DNA of 64,000 nucleotides from an uncultured Pelagibacteraceae bacterium (GCA_902568465.1 CACFQR010000001.1:226525-290524), one strand, 5' to 3'. Shown: positions 1 through 10,394, counted from the stretch's first letter. Numbers and translations: made by a program. The notes: a model not told the origin generated them from the sequence alone.

Positions 1-215
1 AGTCTACAGCCACTAATCCCCCTTTTTTTTAGTGTATCTAAAAGAATTTCAGATAATGCCTGTATATGTCTTGAAGAGCTCCCACTAGCAACAATCATGA
101 AATCTGCAATTGAGGTCTTGTCTTTTAAGTTTATCGACCTAACTTCTATTGCTTTATTATCATTTAAAATACTTTCAATTTCTTTTTTTAATTTATTGAT
201 TTCATTAATTTGCAT
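1..215 (-). CDS. rsfS: Ribosomal silencing factor RsfS (partial, 3' end outside window)
   Basis: The first 71 codons of an Iojap/RsfS protein are visible, and the gene runs off the left edge. RsfS binds ribosomal protein L14 on the large subunit and blocks subunit joining when nutrients are short. The start ATG at 213-215 is followed by a helical N-terminus and the family block DFMIVASGSSSRH near residues 39-51, then a helix leading to RGISG. It is the last visible gene of the minus-strand run from rplU and begins 11 nt after the nadD stop. The nadD-rsfS pairing is widespread in bacteria, which supports the call. The missing part should hold the rest of the small alpha/beta domain. The identity is fairly certain because the signature block is intact. 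Confidence 0.88.
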   Translation of the reverse strand, partial: MQINEINKLKKEIESILNDNKAIEVRSINLKDKTSIADFMIVASGSSSRHIQALSEILLDTLKKRGISGCR

Positions 216-226
216 CAGATTTTATG

Positions 227-751
227 TTACCAAAATTTTCTAATTAATGAAGAAGAAATATTGACCTTTTTGCAACTTACGTAAATTAAGTTATTTTTGA
301 GGATTTTAGGTAGAATAGAATTCATTGATTTAACAGGATAATTTTGTCTAGGAAAAACTACTATTTTAGCAAGTTTGGGTATTTTTTTCCAATTTTGCCA
401 TTTATTAAATTTTACCAGGTTGTCAGCACCTAATAAAAAATAGATTTCTTTCTTTTGATTTTTATTTTTCATGTATTTTAACAAATTAAATGTTTTAGTA
501 GATTTGATTTTTTTATCAAGGTATTGCACTAAAATTTTTTTTTCTTTTATTGCTACTTTTTTTGATAATTTAATTCGGGTTTTTAAATTTAAAAGAGGTT
601 TTTTTTTTAATGGGTTTTTTTTTGTAACAACCCAAATTAATTTATCTAATTTAAGTTTTTTTATACCAACTCTAGATATATGCAAGTGTCCTTTGTGAGG
701 TGGATCAAATGTTCCTCCTAAAATACCAATTTTATTATTTTTTTTTTTCAA
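227..751 (-). CDS. nadD: Nicotinate-nucleotide adenylyltransferase
   Basis: This enzyme adenylates nicotinate mononucleotide to deamido-NAD with ATP, the penultimate step of NAD synthesis in the cytosol. The nucleotidyltransferase signature GGTFDPPHKGH lies at residues 12-22, with the two histidines that bind the ATP phosphates. The second family motif ISSSLIR is at residues 165-171, close to the C-terminus. The 174-residue length is slightly short for NadD (about 190-215) but both motifs are present. The start is only 4 nt after the proA stop and rsfS follows within 11 nt, so it is almost certainly cotranscribed with proB-proA and rsfS. Lysine content is very high, as expected in an AT-rich genome. 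NadD is preferred over the related CoaD because of the nadD-rsfS context. Confidence 0.93.
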   Translation of the reverse strand: MKKKNNKIGILGGTFDPPHKGHLHISRVGIKKLKLDKLIWVVTKKNPLKKKPLLNLKTRIKLSKKVAIKEKKILVQYLDKKIKSTKTFNLLKYMKNKNQKKEIYFLLGADNLVKFNKWQNWKKIPKLAKIVVFPRQNYPVKSMNSILPKILKNNLIYVSCKKVNISSSLIRKFW

Positions 752-755
752 AAGA

Positions 756-2018
756 TTATTTCCTAGTTTGTCCTTTACCTTCTAAAATATATTTATATGT
801 GGTGAGTTGAGAAAGTCCGATTGGGCCGCGTGGATGTAGTTTTCCAGTCGATATACCAACTTCAGCACCAAAACCAAATTCACCACCATCAGCGAACTGA
901 GTCGAAGCATTGTGGACCGCTATAACACTGTTAACATTAGAAAGAAATGTTTTTGCCGTTTTTTTATTTTTTGTAACAATCGAATCTGTATGAGAAGAAC
1001 CATACTTATTTATATGATGTACTGCATCATAAACTCCATTTACAACTTTTACAGAAATTACAGGAGATAGATACTCTGTTTTCCAATCTTTATTTTTAGC
1101 AACTTTAATTTTACCAGTAACAAACTTTTTTATAAGCTTATCCCCCACTATTGAGCATCCTAGTTTTTTTAATTCATCTAATATAGGTTTACAATGAGTT
1201 TTTAGACATTTCTTATCTAATAACAAAGTTTCGGCAGCCCCACATATGCTAACATTTCTCATTTTAGAATTTCTAACAACTTTTATTGCCATATCCAAGT
1301 TTGCATCTCTATCTATATAAACGTGGCATATGCCTTCATAGTGACCAATAGTTGCAATTGTAGACTTTTTTAAAACTTTTTTTACTAAACTTTTTCCACC
1401 TCTTGGAATTATTACGTCTATGTAATTTTTCATGTTTGATAACAAATAATCTACATGCTTTCTGTTTTTACTTTGAACAAACTGGACACAATTCTCGTCA
1501 CATTTTTTCTTTTTTAGTGCTTTTTTGAAAAGATTGGCTAAAATTTTATTCGAATGAAATGCTTCTGATCCACCACGCAAAATTACTGTATTTCCGGTTT
1601 TAAAACACAAGGCAGCTACATCCGAGGTAACATTTGGTCTACTTTCATAAATAACACCAATTATCCCAATAGGTATTGATACCCTTTTTATAATTAATCC
1701 ATTAGGTCTTTTCCAAGAAGAAAGAGTTTTACCAATAGGGTCTTTAAACTTTATTATTTCTTTTATAGAATTTCGTATTTGCAAAATCTTTTTACTATCT
1801 AATCTAAGTCTATCGATCATGCTGTCATTAATTTTTTTTGATTTTGCAAAGAATATATCTTTTTTATTTTCTTTCAGAATTAAGTTTGTATTGATTTTCA
1901 AATATTGGTTAAACTGACTCAGTACAGAATTTTTTTTATGAATACTCAAAGTACCCAAGTGAAAAGAAGCAATTTTTGCTTTTTCACCCATTTTTTCCAT
2001 ATAAGAATTTTTAGACAT
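756..2018 (-). CDS. proA: Gamma-glutamyl phosphate reductase
   Basis: ProA reduces gamma-glutamyl phosphate with NADPH to glutamate semialdehyde, the second step of proline synthesis from glutamate. The 420-residue length is normal. The aldehyde-dehydrogenase-type fold is shown by GVIYESRPNVTSDVAALCFKTGN in the nucleotide-binding half and by the catalytic cysteine block NVSICGAAETLLLD around residue 258. The C-terminal GEFGFGAEVGISTGKLHPRGP block is typical of the family. It sits one base after proB, and the two enzymes are thought to channel the unstable acyl phosphate, so tight coupling makes sense. nadD follows after 4 nt. No sign of damage or transfer was seen. Confidence 0.97.
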   Translation of the reverse strand: MSKNSYMEKMGEKAKIASFHLGTLSIHKKNSVLSQFNQYLKINTNLILKENKKDIFFAKSKKINDSMIDRLRLDSKKILQIRNSIKEIIKFKDPIGKTLSSWKRPNGLIIKRVSIPIGIIGVIYESRPNVTSDVAALCFKTGNTVILRGGSEAFHSNKILANLFKKALKKKKCDENCVQFVQSKNRKHVDYLLSNMKNYIDVIIPRGGKSLVKKVLKKSTIATIGHYEGICHVYIDRDANLDMAIKVVRNSKMRNVSICGAAETLLLDKKCLKTHCKPILDELKKLGCSIVGDKLIKKFVTGKIKVAKNKDWKTEYLSPVISVKVVNGVYDAVHHINKYGSSHTDSIVTKNKKTAKTFLSNVNSVIAVHNASTQFADGGEFGFGAEVGISTGKLHPRGPIGLSQLTTYKYILEGKGQTRK

Positions 2019-2019
2019 A

Positions 2020-4108
<2,089 letters not shown>

Positions 4109-4140
4109 CTAATAAAAATTAATTTGAAAGTTTTAAGGTA

Positions 4141-4395
4141 TTAGCTGGGGATTACAGAAACAAATGTTCTGTTTAGTTTAGATGTTTTGAACTGAACTTT
4201 TCCTTTTACTAAAGAAAATATAGAGTGATCTCTTCCCATACCTACATGATTGCCAGGATGTATTTTTGTTCCCCTTTGCCTTACAATAATGTTTCCAGGT
4301 AAAACTAACTGACCTCCATATCTTTTAACTCCGAGACGTCTTCCAGCACTATCTCGGCCGTTACGAGATGATCCACCTGCTTTTTTTGTTGCCAT
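4141..4395 (-). CDS. rpmA: 50S ribosomal protein L27
   Basis: L27 is a large-subunit protein whose flexible N-terminus reaches toward the peptidyl transferase centre. The 84-residue length is typical, and the start [20 protein letters not shown] followed by [22 protein letters not shown] is diagnostic. The N-terminus begins directly at the mature-type sequence, with no cleavable Firmicutes-type extension. It follows rplU after 25 nt and precedes obg after 41 nt with no terminator visible between them, so the three genes probably share a transcript starting upstream of rplU. Confidence 0.98.
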   Translation of the reverse strand: MATKKAGGSSRNGRDSAGRRLGVKRYGGQLVLPGNIIVRQRGTKIHPGNHVGMGRDHSIFSLVKGKVQFKTSKLNRTFVSVIPS

Positions 4396-4420
4396 ATCTT
4401 AATATCCTATTTTAATACTA

Positions 4421-4948
4421 TCACTTTTTCTTTGTTGTTAAAGGCTTCTTTTTAATTTCTTTTTTTTTAATATCTTCAGTAGCTTGTTTTGCTTTCGCTT
4501 GCATTTTCTTTATTGGTTTTTCACTTTGATCTTGCTTAGCTTTTATTATTTGTTTTTCTCTCTGCTTTTCACCTTTTTTTATTTCCTTAGTTAATTTCTT
4601 TTGGGGTTCAGCTTCTGCAATTACTTTTCCCTCTTTGGAAAATATTTTTGTTATTCTAATTAAAGATACCGGCTGTCTGTGACCATATTTTTTTCTTGAG
4701 TTTTTTCTTCTTCTCTTTTTAAAAACTAAAATAGTTTTATTTTTTGTATTTTTTAAAATAGTTGCCTCGACTTTGGCACCTTTTATGTTTGGGTTTCCAA
4801 TTTCAGTGGATTTGTCGTCATTTAAAAATAAAACGTTTTTAAACTCTACAGTTTTTCCTTCAGAATTTTCGAGTCTTTCAACTTTAAGGATTTCACTTGC
4901 TGAAACTTTATATTGTTTGCCACCTGTTTGTATAACTGCAAAAGACAT
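4421..4948 (-). CDS. rplU: 50S ribosomal protein L21 with Lys-rich C-terminal extension
   Basis: L21 binds 23S rRNA in the large subunit. Residues 1 to about 103 are the canonical protein: MSFAVIQTGGKQYKVSASEI at the N-terminus, the KKRRRKNSRKKYGHRQP loop, then LIRITKI. Beyond that runs a tail of about 70 residues rich in Lys, Gln and Glu, giving 175 residues against the usual 103 or so. The tail is low complexity and probably helical or disordered. Some alphaproteobacterial L21 proteins also have C-terminal extensions, so the extension itself is not unique. The promoter for the rplU-rpmA-obg-proBA-nadD-rsfS run should lie in the 71 nt between this gene and gloB, but I could not pick a convincing one. 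Confidence 0.96.
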   Translation of the reverse strand: MSFAVIQTGGKQYKVSASEILKVERLENSEGKTVEFKNVLFLNDDKSTEIGNPNIKGAKVEATILKNTKNKTILVFKKRRRKNSRKKYGHRQPVSLIRITKIFSKEGKVIAEAEPQKKLTKEIKKGEKQREKQIIKAKQDQSEKPIKKMQAKAKQATEDIKKKEIKKKPLTTKKK

Positions 4949-5019
4949 TGTTTTACTTTCATATTTTGAAATATGGGCAATATAACTCTCTAACTTAACA
5001 TGTCAAGTTATAACATTAA

Positions 5020-5781
5020 CTAAAAACTGTCTTTTAAATCTCTAACTTTCCTAAAAACTTCCAAATCTTCCTGATTTTTCATATTTAGTTTAACTTTTAA
5101 CTCTCTTTGATCACATCTTAAAAAAATATTTGATCTCAATTCTTCGTCCAAGCTCGAAGGTATTGTAGGCAAATTTTGTGATCGCAATTTTTTAATTTTT
5201 TCGAACTTATTTTTTAAATCAATATTATCAACGTCATGCTCCAAACAAAATTCTGCATTTTTGTAAGTATATTCATGACCGCAATAAATTTTTGTCTCTT
5301 TAGGAAGCTTTTTAATTTTGTTTAAGGAATTTAACATTTGTTTATGATCTCCTTCAAAAATTCTACCACAACCTAGAGAAAATAATGTATCTCCTGTAAA
5401 TATAATTTTTTCCTTTTCAAAAAAAAAACATATATGACCCAAAGTATGTCCAGGGATGTGAAATATTTTAATAGTTGTGCTTCCAAAGTTCCACATTTCG
5501 TTGTCTTTAACAGTTATATCAATACCTGGAATTCTATTTTTGTCATTTTCAAAGCCAACTACTTTTGCGTTATATTTTTTTTTTAATTCAATGTTACCCC
5601 CTATATGGTCGAAATGATGGTGAGTATTTAGTATATAATTTAATTTTAAATTTTTCTTTTCTAAAAAAGAAATTACCGGCTTACTCTCTGAAGGATCCAC
5701 CACACCTGTTGTTTTGGAATTATTGTCATAAATAACGTAAGCATAGTTATCTGCAAGGCAAGATATTGGAGTTATTAACAT
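5020..5781 (-). CDS. gloB: Hydroxyacylglutathione hydrolase (glyoxalase II)
   Basis: GloB hydrolyses S-lactoylglutathione to lactate and glutathione, the second step of methylglyoxal detoxification. The metallo-beta-lactamase metal motif THHHFDHIGG sits at residues 53-62. The further ligands HIPGHTLGH, FTGDTLF and CGHEYT follow in order, and the protein ends with the short helical glyoxalase II C-terminus. The 253-residue length matches the family. It lies 6 nt downstream of metW and probably belongs to the metX-metW transcript, which would place it under the SAM-II riboswitch as well. The metal ligands all look intact. Confidence 0.95.
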   Translation of the reverse strand: MLITPISCLADNYAYVIYDNNSKTTGVVDPSESKPVISFLEKKNLKLNYILNTHHHFDHIGGNIELKKKYNAKVVGFENDKNRIPGIDITVKDNEMWNFGSTTIKIFHIPGHTLGHICFFFEKEKIIFTGDTLFSLGCGRIFEGDHKQMLNSLNKIKKLPKETKIYCGHEYTYKNAEFCLEHDVDNIDLKNKFEKIKKLRSQNLPTIPSSLDEELRSNIFLRCDQRELKVKLNMKNQEDLEVFRKVRDLKDSF

Positions 5782-5787
5782 AGTTTT

Positions 5788-6381
5788 TTATTCTATTAGA
5801 AATATACCAAGCTGTGAAAAAATATTTTTATAAAACATATTTTTATTAGTAATTTCTGAAATTTTTTCATCAGTCAGGCACATTGATTTATCAATTTTTA
5901 TTTTTTTTTTATTACAAAAATTAACAAAATCTTTAATTGTACACATATGTAAGTTCGGGGTATTATACCATTCATTTGGTAAATTTTTAGTTACAGGCAT
6001 AGTTCCTTTAAATAATAAATGAAAGCGAACTTTCCAATAACCAAAATTTGGAATTGTAACAATTGTTTGTTTTCCAATTCTGAGAAGTTCTTCAAGAACT
6101 TTTTCTGGATTAATAAAAGCTTGAAGAGTTTGACTTAAAATAACATAATCAAATGATTTTTTTGGAAATTGCAACAAATCTTTTTCAGCATCACCCTCGA
6201 TAACAGGAAGACCTTTTGATATACATTTTTGGGCAAGATTCTTTTGTGGCTCCAGACCCCTAACATCATTTTTTTGATATTTTTTTAGATACTCCATTAA
6301 AGTGCCATCTCCACAGCCAACATCCAATACTCTTTTATTATTTTTTATAATTTTAGATATTGCTTCAAATTCTTTTTTCAT
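5788..6381 (-). CDS. metW: Methionine biosynthesis protein MetW
   Basis: MetW is a methyltransferase-fold protein that pairs with MetX in many proteobacteria and is needed for full homoserine acyltransferase function. The SAM-binding motif [17 protein letters not shown] lies near residue 19. The family blocks [23 protein letters not shown] and the [17 protein letters not shown] region follow. The 197-residue length is standard. The ATG overlaps the end of metX by 4 bp, which fits translational coupling. It is probably controlled by the same SAM-II leader as metX. Whether it methylates anything is not settled for the family, so no reaction is assigned. Confidence 0.95.
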   Translation of the reverse strand: MKKEFEAISKIIKNNKRVLDVGCGDGTLMEYLKKYQKNDVRGLEPQKNLAQKCISKGLPVIEGDAEKDLLQFPKKSFDYVILSQTLQAFINPEKVLEELLRIGKQTIVTIPNFGYWKVRFHLLFKGTMPVTKNLPNEWYNTPNLHMCTIKDFVNFCNKKKIKIDKSMCLTDEKISEITNKNMFYKNIFSQLGIFLIE

Positions 6382-7490
6382 TTTTTTATTTCATTATAAG
6401 TTGAGCTGATAAATTCACTTACTGTTTTTAAAAATTCTGGCACATTCAGTAAAAAAGAATCATGACCTTTGTCAGAATTAATTTCTACAAAACTAACATT
6501 TGCACCACAAGCGTTTAAAGCTATAACTATTTCTTTATTTTCGATTGTAGGATAAAGCCAATCAGAGGAGAATGATATTACACAAAATTTTGATTTATTA
6601 TCTTTAAAGGCAAGAGATAAATTATTATTGAACTGTTTTTCCAAATCAAAATAATCCATTGCTCTGGTTATATATAAATAGCTATTTGCATCAAATCTAT
6701 CAACAAAAGTTGCACCCTGATAACGTAAGTAGCTTTCTATTTGAAAATCTGCATCAAAACTAAATTTTAAACTTCCTTTATCTTGTAGTTTTCTTCCAAA
6801 TTTTTCCTCTAATCCTTTTTTGGATAGGTAGGTAATATGAGCGGCCATTCTTGCTACAGCTAAACCTTTATCAGGAGAAGAATTTTCTTTTTTCCAATTT
6901 GGATCAGCCATAATAGCTTGTCGACCCAATTCATTTAGAGCAATATTTTGTGCTGAATGGCTAGCACTACACGCTATTGGAATTGAAGAATATGTTAAGT
7001 TTGGATATAGAGCAGAAAACTGCAAAACTTGCATTCCGCCCATTGAGCCACCTATTATCGAAAGTAATTTTTTAATACCCAAATAATCTAATAAAAATTT
7101 TTGAGCTCGAACCATGTCTCTTATTGTTATTACTGGAAAAGTTGTTCCAAATAATTTACTAGTTTCAGGATTTATTTCCTTGGGGCCATATGAACCCATA
7201 CACCCTCCCAAGACATTTGCACAAATTACAAAATATTTATTGGTATCAATTGCTTTTCCTGGTCCCACAGCAAACGTCCACCAACCTTCTCTTTTAGTTA
7301 TAGGATTAATATTTGTGCAAAATTGATCTCCCGTTAAAGCATGAAAGGCAAGTATGGCATTGTTTTTATCTTTATTTAAAGTCCCGTAGGTTTCGTAAGC
7401 AAGAGGGAAATTTTTAATAATTTTTCCGCAATCAAGTTCGAGAGATTGACTGATAATTAATTTTTTTATATTTTTTAGCTCACTATTCAT
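6378..7490 (-). CDS. metX: Homoserine O-acetyltransferase
   Basis: MetX acylates homoserine, committing it to methionine synthesis by direct sulfhydrylation. The alpha/beta-hydrolase fold is shown by [12 protein letters not shown], the nucleophile elbow [11 protein letters not shown] and the late catalytic histidine in KGHDSFLL. The frame is open upstream of 7490, but I take the ATG at 7488-7490 (MNSELKN, 370 residues). The upstream extension would translate through the intrinsic terminator, and the chosen start lies 17 nt below it. No good Shine-Dalgarno is visible. The gene is preceded by a SAM-II riboswitch and a terminator, so S-adenosylmethionine should repress it. The acyl donor (acetyl- or succinyl-CoA) cannot be decided by eye. 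Confidence 0.95.
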   Translation of the reverse strand: MNSELKNIKKLIISQSLELDCGKIIKNFPLAYETYGTLNKDKNNAILAFHALTGDQFCTNINPITKREGWWTFAVGPGKAIDTNKYFVICANVLGGCMGSYGPKEINPETSKLFGTTFPVITIRDMVRAQKFLLDYLGIKKLLSIIGGSMGGMQVLQFSALYPNLTYSSIPIACSASHSAQNIALNELGRQAIMADPNWKKENSSPDKGLAVARMAAHITYLSKKGLEEKFGRKLQDKGSLKFSFDADFQIESYLRYQGATFVDRFDANSYLYITRAMDYFDLEKQFNNNLSLAFKDNKSKFCVISFSSDWLYPTIENKEIVIALNACGANVSFVEINSDKGHDSFLLNVPEFLKTVSEFISSTYNEIKK

Positions 7491-7496
7491 AATCAA

Positions 7497-7524
7497 ACAA
7501 AAAAAAAGCCCAGCTAAGCTGGGC
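7497..7524 (-). terminator. Intrinsic terminator in the metX leader
   Basis: Read on the minus strand, GCCCAGC-TTA-GCTGGGC (7508-7524) forms a 7 bp GC-rich hairpin with a short loop. It is followed at once by nine U residues (7499-7507). This is a textbook intrinsic terminator placed between the SAM-II aptamer and the metX ATG, so it fits a transcription attenuator. Its 3' arm contains TAGCTG, the exact complement of CAGCTA in the 3' end of the aptamer, which would allow an alternative antiterminator pairing. Confidence 0.88.
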
Positions 7525-7529
7525 AAAAA

Positions 7530-7583
7530 CCTTTTTTAGCTGTTTTTTTAATGCGCTCGCAATTCAAGTTAAATCAGCGCGCT
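7530..7583 (-). promoter_or_regulatory. SAM-II riboswitch aptamer upstream of metX
   Basis: On the minus strand the segment begins GCGCGCTGATTTAAC, then TTGAATTGCGAGCGC, an A-rich stretch and CAGCTAAAAAAGG. GCGCT pairs with AGCGC to form P1. The loop GATTTAAC and the 3' GCTAAAAAAGG are the conserved pseudoknot elements of the SAM-II (metA motif) family. From memory it is nearly identical to the Sargasso Sea metX SAM-II RNA used for the crystal structure. SAM binding folds the H-type pseudoknot and turns off methionine genes. Here the last aptamer bases are only 5 nt from an intrinsic terminator, which suggests transcriptional control. Confidence 0.93.
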
Positions 7584-7586
7584 TTT

Positions 7587-7615
7587 CTTGTACTAAAAAT
7601 CATATCTTTTGTCAA
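7587..7615 (-). promoter_or_regulatory. Candidate sigma-70 promoter for metX-metW-gloB
   Basis: On the minus strand TTGACA (7610-7615) is followed after 17 nt by TACAAG (7587-7592), a four-of-six match to TATAAT. A start 6-7 nt further on would fall at about 7580, exactly at the 5' edge of the SAM-II aptamer. The coincidence of a consensus -35, correct spacing and a start at the aptamer supports the call. The -10 is imperfect. Confidence 0.5.
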
Positions 7616-7632
7616 ATTAGGTTGTATTTATT

Positions 7633-7661
7633 TTGCCACAAAGCTGCATATATAGTATTTA
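7633..7661 (+). promoter_or_regulatory. Candidate promoter for hisC-tyrA
   Basis: TTGCCA (7633-7638) is followed after 17 nt by TATTTA (7656-7661), about 27 nt before the hisC ATG. A TATATA run overlaps the spacer and could be an alternative -10. It is arranged back to back with the metX promoter in the same 198 nt divergent spacer. Confidence is modest because AT-rich DNA produces many -10-like hexamers. Confidence 0.35.
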
Positions 7662-7688
7662 CCGATACGATTTATATATAAAATAATT

Positions 7689-8768
7689 ATGAATTTACCA
7701 AAGCCAATAAAATTTGAAGTTGAAAGATATGTCGGAGGATTATCTCAATTTAAAAAAATTGAAAATCCAATAAAATTATCTGCAAATGAATCTGCTCTAG
7801 GAGCAAGCCCCAAAGCAATTAAAACATTTGAAAAAGAAAAAAACAAAGTTTTTAAATACCCTGAAGACGATTCAAATTCTTTGAGGGAAGTTTTGTCTAA
7901 TGAATTTAAAATAGATTCCAAAAGAATTATTTGCGGCTCGGGCTCAGACCAAATATTTGATCTAACTTGTCGTCTGTTTCTTAATCCAGGAGATGAAGTA
8001 ATTGTTACGGAGTTTGGTTTTATTATGTATAAAATCTATGCTTCGCTCAGCAAAGCAAAAGTTTTATTAGCTAAAGAAAAAAATTTTAAAGCATCAGTAG
8101 AAGAGATAATAAAAAAGGTTTCTAAAAAAACAAAAATTGTATTTGTGGCTAATCCTAACAATCCCACAGGGACTTATTTATCTAAAAATGAAATGCTTGA
8201 TTTAAGGAAAAAACTTAGAAGTGATATTCTTTTAGTTGTGGATGATGCTTATTTTGAATTTATGAACTCTGATAACTTTTCTTCAGGACTAGACCTTTTT
8301 AAGGATTCTGCCAATGTGCTAGTTACTAGAACTTTTTCCAAAATTTATGGTTTGGCTGGTCTAAGATTAGGTTGGGGTTATGCTTCTAAAGAAATTATTG
8401 AAAGCATGTACAAGATAAAACCTCCTTTTAATGTTAATAGATCCGCTCTGGCTGCAGGGATAGAGGCCATCAAAGATCGTGAATGGACAAATCGAGCAAT
8501 TGATCATAATACATTATGGGCAAAAAAAATATTCTCTGCTTTGAAAGAATGCAATATTAAAACAAATGAACCAGGAGCAAATTTTTTTTTGATGAATTTT
8601 AATGAAGCAAAAATTAATTCAGATGAAGCTTTCGAAAAGTTGGCAGCAAATAAATTGATTGTAAGAAAAATGACACAGTATAATATTTCAAATTCTTTAA
8701 GATTAACCATTGGGAATAAAGAAGCTAATGAAAGTTTAATAAAATCTATGAGGAGTATTTTAAAATAA
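7689..8768 (+). CDS. hisC: Histidinol-phosphate aminotransferase (HisC family)
   Basis: This is a PLP-dependent fold-type I aminotransferase that converts imidazole acetol phosphate to histidinol phosphate. In alphaproteobacteria it often also transaminates aromatic keto acids. The N-terminus has the HisC pattern KLSANESALGASPKA. PNNPTGTYL, DDAYFEF and the PLP-lysine block TRTFSKIYGLAGLRLGWG follow in order. The 359-residue length is typical. It overlaps tyrA by one base (TAATG) and faces metX-metW, an arrangement known in rhizobia and Caulobacter. The tyrA partner makes a role in tyrosine or phenylalanine synthesis (an aromatic HisC2) quite possible. No other his gene is in the window. Confidence 0.9.
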   Translation: MNLPKPIKFEVERYVGGLSQFKKIENPIKLSANESALGASPKAIKTFEKEKNKVFKYPEDDSNSLREVLSNEFKIDSKRIICGSGSDQIFDLTCRLFLNPGDEVIVTEFGFIMYKIYASLSKAKVLLAKEKNFKASVEEIIKKVSKKTKIVFVANPNNPTGTYLSKNEMLDLRKKLRSDILLVVDDAYFEFMNSDNFSSGLDLFKDSANVLVTRTFSKIYGLAGLRLGWGYASKEIIESMYKIKPPFNVNRSALAAGIEAIKDREWTNRAIDHNTLWAKKIFSALKECNIKTNEPGANFFLMNFNEAKINSDEAFEKLAANKLIVRKMTQYNISNSLRLTIGNKEANESLIKSMRSILK

Positions 8769-9673
8769 TGTTTAAAAAAGTATGTATAATTGGATGTGGT
8801 TTGATTGGCTCCTCTATTGCTAGAGCAATAAAAAAAAATAAGCTTGCTCGTAAAGTGGTTTCTTCAAATAGATCTAATACTACTAATAAAAAAATAATTA
8901 AATTAAATATAGTAGATGAAGCCAGCCCAGATACTAGAAAGATAGTTACTGGGTCTGATCTAATTATAATTGCTAGTCCTTTAAGCAGTTATAAAAATAT
9001 AATTTTTAAAATAAAAAATTCCTTAAAAAATGGAGCTATATTAACCGATGTCGGTTCTGTAAAAAAAAATGTGATTCAATTAATTGAAAAAAATATTCCT
9101 AACAATGTATCTTGGATTTCATCACACCCCATAGCTGGCACAGAAGAAAGTGGTCCTGAATCGGGATTTTCTGAACTTTTTAAAAATAAATGGTGCATTT
9201 TAACTCCTAGCAAGAAATCAAAAAATAAAGATATCAAATTACTAGAAAAGTTTTGGAGAAGAATTGGAAGTGTAGTTGATGTAATGAGTGCTAAGGAACA
9301 TGATTATATTTTATCTATCACAAGTCATATGCCGCATTTAATAGCGTACAATATTGTAAACACGACTCTCAAAATTAAAAAGAAAAGAGATCGTAATATT
9401 GTTAAGTACAGCGCTGGTGGATTAAGAGATTTTACGAGAATTGCAGCATCCAATCCGATTATGTGGAGAGATATTTTTATTCAAAATAGAGAAAATACAG
9501 CAAAAATGATTGATAAATTTATAAAAAATCTAAGAGATTTAAAAAAAGCGATTAAAAGCAAAAATGAAAAAAAACTAGAGAAAATTTTTACAAAAACAAA
9601 AAAAATTAGAAAAGAAATTATAAAAGCAGGTCAAGATATTAATAAACCTGATTTTGGAAGAAAACAAAACTAA
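8768..9673 (+). CDS. tyrA: Prephenate/arogenate dehydrogenase
   Basis: This enzyme oxidatively decarboxylates prephenate (or arogenate) in tyrosine synthesis, using NAD(P). The N-terminal Rossmann motif IIGCGLIGSSIARAI is at residues 6-20. TDVGSVK and the prephenate-binding SSHPIAGTEESGPESGF follow, then the helical block SITSHMPHLIAY and GGLRDFTRIAASNP. The 301-residue length fits the monofunctional enzyme with no chorismate mutase domain. It is coupled to hisC by a TAATG overlap. The C-terminal 35 residues are very lysine-rich. Its end overlaps the convergent acyltransferase gene by 4 bp. Substrate preference cannot be told from the sequence. Confidence 0.93.
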   Translation: MFKKVCIIGCGLIGSSIARAIKKNKLARKVVSSNRSNTTNKKIIKLNIVDEASPDTRKIVTGSDLIIIASPLSSYKNIIFKIKNSLKNGAILTDVGSVKKNVIQLIEKNIPNNVSWISSHPIAGTEESGPESGFSELFKNKWCILTPSKKSKNKDIKLLEKFWRRIGSVVDVMSAKEHDYILSITSHMPHLIAYNIVNTTLKIKKKRDRNIVKYSAGGLRDFTRIAASNPIMWRDIFIQNRENTAKMIDKFIKNLRDLKKAIKSKNEKKLEKIFTKTKKIRKEIIKAGQDINKPDFGRKQN

Positions 9674-10377
9674 GAAATATTCTTAATTTCATCATAGATT
9701 TTTACCTCTAAGCTTTTTAAAAATTCATCTCTATTTAGTCCAGGTTTTATAGGTTTCAAGAAAGATATTGTTATTCTTCCAGGATATTTTATCAATCCAT
9801 TTTTTGGCCACACAGATCCAGAATTTAGTGCAATTGGTACGCAGGTTATGTTTAATGCCTCATAAATTCTACCCACTCCTTTTTTGAATGGAACTCTTTC
9901 TTCGGGTTTTATTCTTGTGCCTTGTGGAAATATTAAAAGTGGTCTTTTTTCATTTTTAATAATTGAGGCTACTTTATCAAAGAAATTTAAGTTATCTTTT
10001 GTAATGGTGTCTCTTGTAATTTCAATTGATTTTATTTTTTTTAAATAAAGTCCAAATAGAGGAATTTTTAAAAGTTCTTTTTTTAATATAAAAACTGGAT
10101 AATCAAGCACACTTTGCAAAGCAAATGTTTCAAACATCGATTGATGGGCCGAAGCAACAAAATACTTTTCATTATTAGGTATATTATTTAATCCTTTAAA
10201 TTCCACTTTTGTGTTTAAAAAAAATCTAACTATGAATATTACATAATGACCTAAAAATTTTCCAAATATCGAAGTTATTTTCGAAGGCAGAAATAAAGCT
10301 GGTATTGCAAGTAAAAAAACAATTGTAATTCCTGAATATAAAAAAACATTAAATATTAAAGATCTTAATAATAGCAT
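9670..10377 (-). CDS. plsC: 1-acyl-sn-glycerol-3-phosphate acyltransferase (PlsC family)
   Basis: PlsC acylates lysophosphatidic acid to phosphatidic acid at the inner membrane. Two hydrophobic N-terminal stretches (about residues 5-30 and 42-55) anchor the protein. Motif I reads AHQSMFET, so the usual Asp of HxxxxD is Glu here. Motif III reads FPQGTR in place of FPEGTR, and VPIALNSG provides motif IV. The length is 235 residues. The same conservative changes occur, as far as I recall, in other alphaproteobacterial members, so activity is still expected. It follows lysA by 17 nt. Another lysophospholipid or ornithine-lipid acyltransferase role cannot be excluded. Confidence 0.85.
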   Translation of the reverse strand: MLLLRSLIFNVFLYSGITIVFLLAIPALFLPSKITSIFGKFLGHYVIFIVRFFLNTKVEFKGLNNIPNNEKYFVASAHQSMFETFALQSVLDYPVFILKKELLKIPLFGLYLKKIKSIEITRDTITKDNLNFFDKVASIIKNEKRPLLIFPQGTRIKPEERVPFKKGVGRIYEALNITCVPIALNSGSVWPKNGLIKYPGRITISFLKPIKPGLNRDEFLKSLEVKIYDEIKNIS

Positions 10378-10394
10378 TTATTTAAAATATTAAT

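Noticed and set aside
471-698. Plus-strand frame opposite nadD
   Set aside because: It lies wholly inside nadD on the other strand; its F/L-rich product is what reversed lysine codons give.
7491-7526. N-terminal extension of MetX ([12 protein letters not shown])
   Set aside because: It would be encoded by the intrinsic terminator hairpin and U tract; the ATG at 7490 fits the family start.
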